From Mytilus edulis (Eukaryota > Mollusca > Bivalvia > Mytilida > Mytilidae), in contig NC_092350.1 of the NCBI RefSeq assembly GCF_963676685.1, positions 40,085,373 to 40,149,372 of the forward strand: DNA of 64,000 nt. Reading direction: 5' to 3'. The first letter of the stretch is position 1. Every line of letters begins with the position of its first letter. Made by a program: the position numbers and the translations under genes. This document shows positions 56,441 to 64,000 of this stretch, piece by piece. Below the pieces are notes generated by a model that saw only the letters and a program-made list of their open reading frames with translations, was not told the DNA's origin and made no database searches.

Positions 56441-56985
56441 GAAAAGAAGATGTGGTATGATTGCCAATTTGACAACTCTCCTTAAGAGACCAAAAGGACA
56501 CAGAAATTAACAACTATAGGTCACCGTACGGCCTTCGACAATGAAACTATGATCCCGGCCGCTAACATGTTTAACCCCGCCACATTCCAAGTCAGGTGCC
56601 TGTAATCCAGTGGTTGTCGTTTGTATATGTGTTACGTATTTGTTTTTCAAGTTGTTCATTGTTGTGTCCATAAATTAGGCCGTTAGTTTTCACGTTTGAA
56701 TTGATTTACATTGTCATTTCAGGGCCTTTTGTAGCTGACTGTGCGGTATGGGCTTTGTTTATTGTTAAAGGCCGTACGGTGTGTCATTTGCATGTTCTCT
56801 TGTGGAGAGTTGTCTCATTAGCAATCATACCACATCTTTTTTATATTCATGATAGGCACCATTATAAGACTGAACTTTGCTCATTGTTGAAGGCCGTACG
56901 GTGACCTATAGTTGTTAATTTTTGTGTCATTTGGTCTCTTGTGGAGAGTTGTCTCATGCATTGCAATCATACCTCGATCATCTTC
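56440..56985. repeat. Family U copies in inverted and direct arrangement
   Basis: 56440-56555 is a minus-strand family U end (AAGAAGATGTGGTATGATTG, AACTATAGGTCACCGTACGG). 56565-56850 is a plus-strand copy (TTTAACCCCGCCACATT, CAGTGGTTGTCGTTTGTATA, AAGGCCGTACGGTG). A third 3' end repeats at 56880-56985. The inverted pair can fold back. Confidence 0.7.
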
Positions 56986-57519
56986 TTTTTTTATAATTAC
57001 CGACCCTTTATATTTATTTATAAAAACTTATTTTGTAAGCCGGTTACCAGTTCATCACTGTAATTATATCTGTGACTATTGTTTTTATTGGTATTAATAT
57101 TTAATCATCTCTTATCATAAATCAGTAAAAGCATACTAAATTTCATTGTTACATATATATATATGCATATTCATGCCTCTAAAATCTGTCGATACCTGTA
57201 TCTTGGCATTGTACAAAGTCATGTTTTTCTCTGACTGTCATTATGAAGTCTTTATTCTAAATCCATTTTATGATGGATGCGAACTGATTGAAAATTTAGT
57301 CTTATATATGTATTTTAGTTGTTATTGGGTTTAAACTAGCTGTCAGTAACTGCGAGCACTCTCAGATCTGTAGTTTCGTGTCTTTTTGTTGATATGATGT
57401 ACAAGTACCCGGCCACTTTATGATTTTGTTAGATGTATTTCTATATTCATTCATCTGATGAGTTCAGCCTTTTTCATCGGATTTTTAAAAGCTTGTTCTT
57501 TGGTTGTAATGTTACACCA

Positions 57520-57840
57520 CTTTCCCAGGTTATCATCGGGGAGGATTGGTCGCCCGCTAGTATGCTTGACCCCGCCACATTATGTATGTGCCTTCCGCGC
57601 AAGTCAAGAAAGAGCCTGTAATTCAGTGGTCATCCTTTGTCACATGCTGTGTTTTAAAATATTTGTTTTTCTTCATTATTTTGTACATGAATCAACTTAA
57701 GCCGGCAGTTTTCTCGTGTGAATTGTTTTATATTTTTGATTTCGGAGCCTTTTATAGCTGAATATGCGATAGGTGTTGTTGAAGGCCGTACGGTATATAA
57801 AGAGTTGCCGCATTGGCAATCATACTACATCTTTTTTACA
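57520..57840 (+). repeat. Dispersed repeat family U, diverged copy
   Basis: GGGGAGGATTGGTCGCCCGC, CTTGACCCCGCCACATTATG, AAGAAAGAGCCTGTAATTCA and GAAGGCCGTACGGTATATAA in family order. The frames open here are repeat translations. Confidence 0.7.
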
Positions 57841-58299
57841 TTCAAATTCGTTGTCATTGATTTTTGCGGTGCTCATAGACCAATTTGGCTCTAAGGATGT
57901 CAAGGTAGAGTAACGCCCTAAATCGTCTGGCAAGGCATTCCCACTTTTCTTACCGAGTTCTGTTTGTAAACATTTATTACATTTGTCATATTATGAAGAT
58001 CAAAATTCGACATACATGACATTCAATACGAGGGTGGATTTTTTTGGGTTGTTCAAATCAGGGTTATTCGCGAGAGAAATATCATTTGTTATTTTGCTAT
58101 TTTTGATAAGTTTGTAAGACATTGCGTTGCCAGTAAAGTAATAAATTAAATGAACTTTAGAGGAATTATTTTAATTAAAGGGGATTTAAAATTATGTTGT
58201 CTGATAGTCAATTGCTTTTATACTTTTTTTCATTCAGGAGGTTTTAAAGTTTTCAAGAGCATTTTGTTTTTTCGTGAGGCTCTTATTTGTGTGAATCAA

Positions 58300-58609
58300 A
58301 TACTTGTTAAAAGAGGGACGAAAGATACCAAAGGGACAGTCAAACTCATAAATCTAAAACAAACTGACAACGCCATGGCTAAAAATGAAAAAGACAAACA
58401 GAAAAACAATAGTACACATGACACAAGATAGAAAACTAAAGAATAAACAACACGAACCCCACCAAAAACTAGGGGTGATCTCAGGTGCTCCGGAAGGGTA
58501 AGCAGATCCTGCTCCACATGTGGCACCCGTCGTGTTGCTTATGTGATTACAAATCCGGTAAATAGTCTAATTCGGTAGGTCACATTCATGAAAGGGAAGG
58601 GGATTGTAG
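58300..58609 (-). mobile_element. 3' non-coding tail of the Penelope-like element at 58610-59870
   Basis: Lies directly after the RT stop on the minus strand. It includes minus-strand lines ATGTGGAGCAGGATCTGC, CACCTGAGATCACCCCTAG and GTTTGACTGTCCCTTTGG, which I recognise as a recurrent Mytilus repeat. The minus-strand open frame over it is not a gene. Confidence 0.5.
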
Positions 58610-59870
58610 TTACGACGTAAGGAACATATCCGATATCATTTGTGAAACGGTTATTCCAACCAACTCGTGATGGCGTCCGTAAAATTTACGAAGGGATGAT
58701 TTCAACTTCACCATTCGGAACTCTTGGTTTAATAGCTTCCTTGTGAGCAGTAACCCTCTATCAAGAAAATCATGATAGGAAATGCAAGCACGGGAATATC
58801 GTATCAATTGGGAGATATATACCCCGTATGCAGGTGCTGCTGGAATGTTGCTACTTAGAAATGAAAAGTTCACAATTGGAAAGCTGAAATCATCTCTTTC
58901 GTCGTAAAGTTTTGTTTTCAACCGACCCTCATTGTCAATTTCTAGATGTAAGTCAAGATATGAAGCCGACTTAACTGTATCTGTAGTATCCTTTATCTCC
59001 AACTCGATGGGATAGATGCGTTCCACATAGTCACCAAATTTTGAATTGTTTAGTAAAAGAACGTCATCTATATAGCGGAAAGTAGAGTTAAAGGATATTG
59101 CTAACTTCTTATCTTTCTTCCTAAGAAGTTCCTGCATGAAGTCAGCCTCATAATAATAAAGAAACAAGTCGGCAAGTAGAGGGGCACAGTTTGTTCCCAT
59201 TGGGATGCCGACAGTCTGTTGAAAAACACGTCCTCCGAACGTTACAAATATGTTGTCAATCAAGAAATCAAGCATCTTGATAATATCGGTTTCAGAGAAT
59301 TTTTTGTTTGAATCAGAGTGATTCTTTACAAAGTATGATTTATCCCTCCCTAAGACAAGATACTTGTATCTACGTTGGCCATTCTTTTTTATGAAGCAAA
59401 GTAATACCAACTCTTTCAATTTGTCTTTTAGTTTGGAATGTGGAATACTTGTGTAAAGAGTAGAAAAGTCAAATGTTTTAATACTGTTACAAGATGAAAG
59501 AGAGTTAGATTGTATGTACTCTAAAAGATCTTTGGAATTTTTAAGTATCCACATCTGATTCACGCCACCTCTAGAATAGGCAGTTTCACAATAACTTTGA
59601 AGCCCGTCTTTGATTGCTGATAAAATAGATGTTAATAATTTAGAAAGAGGTTTCGTGGAGCACTTGGAAGACCCAGCAATATACCGTTGTTTGTAAGGAC
59701 ACTTAATATGTAGTTTAGGTATCCAATACAGTGATGGAAGATCCAGTTCTTCATCTTTGGTTGAAATACCAAAAGAACAAAGAACAGACCTATGATTATC
59801 CAGGATTTCCTCTTTGGTAAGTGTCGTGTTAATTTATATGAAGTTTCGTCTTGATGCATTACAGATCATG
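58610..59870 (-). pseudogene. Penelope-like reverse transcriptase, 5'-truncated and frameshifted, catalytic motifs intact
   Basis: Minus-strand frame open from about 59820 to a stop at 58610 (317 residues from the first Met at 59563, with about 85 more in frame upstream). Visible RT blocks: LYWIPKLHIKCPYKQRYIAG (finger), FDFSTLYTSIPHSKL (motif A with Asp), VGIPMGTNCAPLLADLF (motif B), FRYIDDVLLLNN (motif C, YIDD intact) and ASYLDLHLEID. The protein ends soon after a conserved SSLRKFYGRHHELVG segment. No GIY-YIG endonuclease follows. A one-base shift near 59815 separates the upstream piece (SYKLTRHLPK) and sequence before 59870 is lost. The family copies RNA to DNA for its own spread. Few defects suggest a fairly young copy; not functional as it stands. 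Confidence 0.85.
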
Positions 59871-60214
59871 TTGGCTTTTAACAGCGCAACAAGGAACATA
59901 CTATTGAATGCTTTTCAATTTGCACTTCTAACACTAATTAAACAAATTTAATCTATAAATGTTCAAAATGACATGAATAAGGTTTTAAGATGTGAATATT
60001 CGGTCTCAAAGTTATCATTAATCATCTAATAACCGGTGATATTTTAACACTACAAACAGTCTTTGTCACAAAACGGTAAAAAAAAACAATTTACATACAT
60101 AAATATTGTTTGCCTATTTTTAACCTTCTGCCTTTTCTTCTTCAGTTATATTTTTAACAATTTGAAGATTATATACCACTTGCTGAATCAAAAACTTGTC
60201 AATATATGTATTAT

Positions 60215-60392
60215 ATAGGTGTCTCTTAAACATCAACCCAACAATGTTATAATTAGATCTGCACGGTAAATTTGCTTTGAATTCGCAATTTTTGGTGTTC
60301 TTCCCTCGCCGGATTCGAACTCATGCTAGTGAGATATCATGACAACGAACCGCCTTGCACTGTATCCGACCACACACCAACCTGGGCATCCA
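60215..60392 (-). mobile_element. tRNA-derived SINE
   Basis: Minus strand: A-box-like TGTGGTCGGATACAGTGCAA near 60380, then B-box GAGTTCGAATCCGGC near 60310-60325, then a tRNA-unrelated body ending near AACATTGTTGGGTTGATG. Spacing of the two boxes fits a pol III internal promoter. It resembles the tRNA-headed SINEs of bivalves (RUDI/Meta-SINE type is possible); the family is not confirmed. Not a functional tRNA. Confidence 0.7.
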
Positions 60393-60640
60393 TGAATAAG
60401 ACATATATATATATATAATATTTGTTCCTTGCAATTGTTTTGCGGATTTAAATTTGGAAAGTCAAACTGTTCGAATTTGAATGTCTTGTTTGCCTTTTAG
60501 TGGAAATACAACTGTTGATCTAAGGGTATTGCAACTGGTTCAAACAGAGACATATATATAATACATTGGTTCAAATATAGCATCATAAATTGCGATTTTT
60601 TTTCTTCTGTCAGAAAAGATGCTTCATTCATGGTGATTTA

Positions 60641-60806
60641 ATATGTTACCAACGCATAAGGCGCCAGTGTTCCTGTATTTGATTTGATAACAAAACGGAC
60701 AACCCTTCTTTGGGCTCTTCCAATGATGTCTATGTCTCGTAAATACGGGTCCGAAACTGAGCAGGCATACTCTAGTGATGTCGGTCTTACCGAATGAAAT
60801 ATTCTG
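60641..60806 (-). pseudogene. C-terminal remnant of a LINE (Jockey/CR1-type) reverse transcriptase
   Basis: The minus-strand frame reads VRPTSLEYACSVSDPYLRDI followed by GRAQRRVVRFV, the well known non-LTR retrotransposon pattern (xRPxLEYAxxVWDPY...xQRRAARFV). Only about 55 residues survive. The standard W of VWDPY is S here. It abuts the inverted repeat at 60821. Confidence 0.7.
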
Positions 60807-60820
60807 CATGTGCTATCTAT

Positions 60821-61169
60821 AAAATTGAAAATCGAAATGGGGAATGTGTCAAAGAGACAACAACCCGAACATAGAAAAAACAACAGCAGAAGGTCACCAA
60901 CAGGTCTTCAATGTAGCGAGAAATTCCCGCACCCGGAGGCGTCCTCAGTTCAGCTGGCCCCTAAACAAATATATACTAGTTCAGTCTGTGATAATGAACG
61001 CCATACTAATTTCCAAATTGTACACAAGAAACTAAAATTAAAATCATACAAGACTAACAAAGCCGGCCAGAGGCTCCTGACTTGGCACAGGCGCAAAAAT
61101 GCGGCGGGGTTAAACATGTTTATGAGATCTCAACCCTCCCCCTATACCTCTAGCCAATGTAGAAAAGTA
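60821..61169 (-). repeat. Left inverted repeat (~345 bp) flanking a Penelope-like RT fragment
   Basis: Near-identical inverse of 62131-62472. Shared lines include GGGGAATGTGTCAAAG, GAGAAATTCCCGCACCCGGA, GCTGGCCCCTAAACAAATAT, AAAATGCGGCGGGGTTAAAC and CAACCCTCCCCCTATACCTC. Small indels distinguish the two arms. Apparent ORFs across it are not genes. Confidence 0.88.
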
Positions 61170-61218
61170 TATGCATTGATATATATATATGTCCTGTCTG
61201 TCTGTATGTTCTTTTCTC

Positions 61219-61840
61219 GATCTTGATATCTATATCACTAATGGAAAGCTGAATACTAAAGTTTATGATAAAAGGGATGATTTTTCATTTCCTATCGTTA
61301 ATTATCCGTTTTTAGATGGTGACGTTCCCTTGTCACCATCTTACGGTGTTTATGTTTATGTCGGATAAAAGCTCTACAGAGCTTATGTTGTATTGTTATA
61401 TGTATAACCGACTTTAAATAAATCTTTTATGCTTTATGCTTTATGTATCTCAACTTGTACGATTCGCTCGTGTATGTAATAATGTTTTAGATTTTAACGA
61501 GAGAAATTTATGTATTACTGAAAAATTATTACACCAGGGTTTTCGATATCACAAACTAGTCAAAACATTTACTAAATTTTATCATCGGTATAAAGACATC
61601 ATTCGTAAATATAGCTCAACATGCAGACTTCTAATACGTTCAGGTATTTCACATCCAATTTTTTATGGAAATATTCTTTATAAAGCACAAAGGTGTCAGT
61701 ATTCACCTCAGAAACTTACAAAACCTTTGAATAGACTTATTAAGAAGGGATACAATTACGATACTGTTGTCAAGTCATTAAAGATTGCATATTTTGGCGT
61801 TAATATTGAGTCACTGATAAGGTCTTTGCATCGGAACTAA
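61219..61840 (+). pseudogene. Second Penelope-like RT fragment, 5'-truncated and split by a small insertion
   Basis: The frame starts at LDIYITNGKLNTKVYDKRDD, corresponding to the LDLHLEI...KTKLYDERDD part of the copy at 58610-59870, and runs through SPSYGVY. It is broken at 61355 and resumes at 61447 with VSQLVRFARVCNNVLDF to a stop at 61838-61840. All catalytic motifs (A-C) are missing, so it is dead. The protein differs clearly from the first copy and is longer at its C-terminus (KYSSTCRLLIRSGISHPIFY...), so it belongs to another subfamily. It lies between two ~345-bp inverted repeats. Confidence 0.82.
61356..61446 (+). mobile_element. Tiny retroelement 3'-tail insertion with TTTATGT target duplication
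   Basis: Flanked by TTTATGT (61349-61355 and 61440-61446). The body has AGCTCTACAGAGCTTATGTT and CCGACTTTAAATAAAT and ends in (TTATGCT)n. The same ACCCGACTTTAAATAAAGAT-type tail, with (CTTTA)n instead, is at 62490-62612. It looks like a severely 5'-truncated LINE or its SINE partner. Confidence 0.78.
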
Positions 61841-62130
61841 ACACATTTATTCTAAAAACAGGTGTTGGCATGACACGGGTTATGTTCTTCTCATGGTATG
61901 CATGATACTACACCCCTAACGGGAAGGATTGTGCCTGATGTTCATATGATGAAATCATAATCTTTTAGTCAGTTTAATTGAAGTCGTGAGCTGGCATGTC
62001 AGTTAACTGCTAATAGTCTGTTGTTATTTATGTATTATTGTCATTTTGTTTATTTTCTTTGGTTACATCTTCTGATATCAGACTCGGACTTCTCTTGAAC
62101 TGAATTTTAATGTGCGTATTGTTATGGGTT

Positions 62131-62472
62131 TACTTTTCTACATTGGTTAGAGGTATAGGGGGAGGGTTGATATCTCACAAAGATGTTTAACCCCGCCGCA
62201 TTTTTGCGCCTGTCCCAAGTCAGGAGCCTCTGGCCTTTGTTAGTCTAGTATTATTTTAATTTTAGTTTCTTGTGTACAATTTGGAAATTAGTATGGCGTT
62301 CATTATCACTGGACTAGTATATATTTGTTTAGGGGCCAGCTGAAGGACGCCTCCGGGTGCGGGAATTTCTCGCTACATTGAAGACCTGTTGGTGACCCTC
62401 TGATGTTGTTTTTTATTTGGTCGGGTTGTTGTCCCTTTGACACATTCCCCATTTCCATTCTCAATTTTATTT
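62131..62472 (+). repeat. Right inverted repeat (~340 bp) flanking the RT fragment
   Basis: Inverse of 60821-61169. It contains TTTAACCCCGCCGCATTTTT and CCCAAGTCAGGAGCC, the same opening lines as family U (32130, 56570, 57550), which links family U to this retroelement's tail. The segment 61841-62130 between the RT stop and this arm (ACACGGGTTATGTTCTTCTC...) is the element's 3' UTR. Confidence 0.85.
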
Positions 62473-62479
62473 TGTTGTT

Positions 62480-62612
62480 TGTGTATCTGATGTTATTACA
62501 TGTATGTTTTGTTTATTTTAAATATCAGTCGGTTAAAGAGCTCATGTTCTTTGTTATTATGTATATATGCAACCCGACTTTAAATAAAGATTACTTTACT
62601 TTACTTTACTTT
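62480..62612 (+). repeat. LINE-type 3' tail with (CTTTA)n
   Basis: GAGCTCATGTTCTTTGTTAT, CAACCCGACTTTAAATAAAG then a CTTTACTTTACTTTAC microsatellite at the 3' end. Homologous to the insertion at 61356-61446. Confidence 0.65.
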
Positions 62613-63184
62613 TAAATATTAATGAATATGCGTAAACTGTTCGTATCTTCACCTACATTATTTCTAAATTTATTCAGTCCCTTTTGGAACTCCTTTGGAC
62701 TTACCTTACTACACAAGTACCTACCCGACGTACCGAAAGTCATGGCTTCTTCTGCTTTAACAAGAAAATTGGCAAGCTATTCCTGTGTTTTACGAGTAGG
62801 TTTAAAAGATATTGATACATTATAGCATTCCGTTTTATAACGAGATTAACCAACACTGCGCTTTCTTCTTTTCCTGTTTGATAAACACTTTGAAACATCA
62901 TCATTTCAACATTTGACCTTTCCCATGCATGTTTTGAAATAAGCAAGAGTCAACCTTGAATGTTTTTGTACACAGTACAGTATGTCTAAGTATGTCGTTT
63001 GTATTTATGATTGATTGCTCTTTAGTCATATGGAAAAGCTCTTATATGTAATCAGTTAGTACAATAATAACCTTCCCTGATGCCCTCTGAATAAAAATAT
63101 ACATGTTTCCCATGTAGAGTGATAGTTATTTGTAATTTTTGACTTTCTTGATGACCCACTTTATACCAGTATATAAATGAAATA

Positions 63185-63420
63185 TTTTTTCTGCCCCTGC
63201 CAGCCGTGTTGGATGGGGCATTAAGTTTTTCCCTGGTGTGTCTGTACGTATGTCCATCTGTCCCAAAGTTTGTTTTACAGTCTCTAACTTTAGTTTTCCT
63301 CAACCAAATGTTATGAAACTTATACACAATGCTGATTACCACAAAATACAGATCATTTTGAAATTTGCTGGCGTCACTATAAGAGTTCTAGAGTAATGCC
63401 CCTTTACAAATGGAAAAATT
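63185..63420 (+). repeat. Dispersed mussel repeat (GGGGCATTAAGTTTTTCCC)
   Basis: CCAGCCGTGTTGGATGGGGC, CTGTACGTATGTCCATCTGT and TTTTCCTCAACCAAATGTTA. A partial copy with TTTGCCTCAACCGAATGGGA lies at 19175-19320. Non-coding. Confidence 0.55.
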
Positions 63421-64000
63421 GCTAAATGTTTCGTTTTTGATTTATTACGTTTGCATACACTAAATCAAGGGTCCGGAAACGGTCATATATGCCAGTCTTG
63501 ACCTAAACTGAAAGTAGTTTGTCCTAAATGAGTAATTGGGATTTAGGACAAATTTTATTTTTTTACAGAAATAATTTCGGTCATTCAATGTCATTTCGTT
63601 GAGATCGAGTTTCAAACATTGTCTTAATCGCCATTTTGAACTTATTTTTTGTTGTTATCCTTTTCCTGTAATAAAACTGCCACTCCAGTAAAGTGTTATA
63701 ATCCTGAGGGCCCTCCTAATAACTATAGTAATGCCTCCGGGAAATATTGGCTAATGATCGCTAATCTCTTTACCTGTGTTTTTATTAAATTTTTTATTGA
63801 TCAAGAGCTCAGAACTAATATTTTAAAGAAATTAAAAGTTCATAACAACTGTCTGCATTATTTAATTACTTTTCTCAGCTTAGACAATTGTCAATTCTGA
63901 TTTAAAATTAAATTAAAATTAAATTAATTTACGTAGAACAAAATATTGTTTCACTACAAACACACGTGCTTTGTTTACTAATACGCATGCTTGAAATTCT

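Noticed and set aside
58150-58526. Opposed ORFs on both strands downstream of the RT
   Set aside because: They fall in the element's repeated non-coding tail; no conserved domain.
59632-59859. Separate 75-residue protein (MHQDETSYKL...)
   Set aside because: Its first part is the upstream piece of the RT frame and the rest is out-of-frame shadow after the frameshift near 59815.
60296-60390. Functional tRNA gene
   Set aside because: A- and B-box-like sequences are present, but no acceptor or anticodon stem can be formed; it is better explained as a SINE head.
60810-61226. 138-residue basic ORF
   Set aside because: It lies on the inverted-repeat arm of a retroelement; the mirrored arm does not keep the frame.

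Overview
The window looks like nuclear DNA of a marine mussel, most likely Mytilus. It is AT-rich and intron-rich, it carries animal genes, and it is crowded with dispersed repeats that I recognise from Mytilus genomes. No species assignment could be run. Nothing here is bacterial and there is no CRISPR or operon structure.

Four gene-like regions can be supported. (1) 395-22162, plus strand: a six-exon gene for a 361-residue single-pass membrane protein, the homologue of vertebrate C6orf89 (bombesin receptor-activated protein). All junctions keep the reading frame. (2) 29483-31105, plus strand: a single-coding-exon TRIM-like protein of 540 residues (B-box, coiled coil, NHL-like propeller, no RING). 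(3) 40410-50829, minus strand: ribosomal protein RPS11 in four coding exons, 153 residues. (4) 58.1-62.6 kb: a retroelement cluster with a Penelope-like reverse transcriptase with intact catalytic motifs, a second broken one between inverted repeats, a LINE RT remnant and a tRNA-type SINE.

The most remarkable part is the inside of RPS11. Intron 2 carries nine near-identical 77-78 nt box C/D snoRNAs of the SNORD35 family, all on the host strand. Vertebrate RPS11 also hosts a SNORD35 copy. Intron 3 carries five copies of a different 58-nt RNA with C/D-like boxes and a G/C-rich terminal stem, which I cannot assign to a known snoRNA. The RNA cores are almost invariant while the DNA between them has diverged. 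The two families never mix between introns.

The rest is mainly transposon strata. Three copies of a ~1.3-1.8 kb family with ~500-bp internal tandem units lie in C6orf89 introns (3.9-5.5, 15.4-16.7, 16.7-18.5 kb). A second family with the same end architecture lies in RPS11 intron 2; both look like non-autonomous Helentrons. Many inverted-repeat elements show recognisable target duplications: TA (807-1441, 22848-23591, 23950-24568), TAA (44219-45709), ATTA (28742-29155), GCTAT (34568-36172), 8 bp (32630-33379, 51278-53599). Several are nested two or three deep. The stretch 50.9-58 kb has no supported gene.
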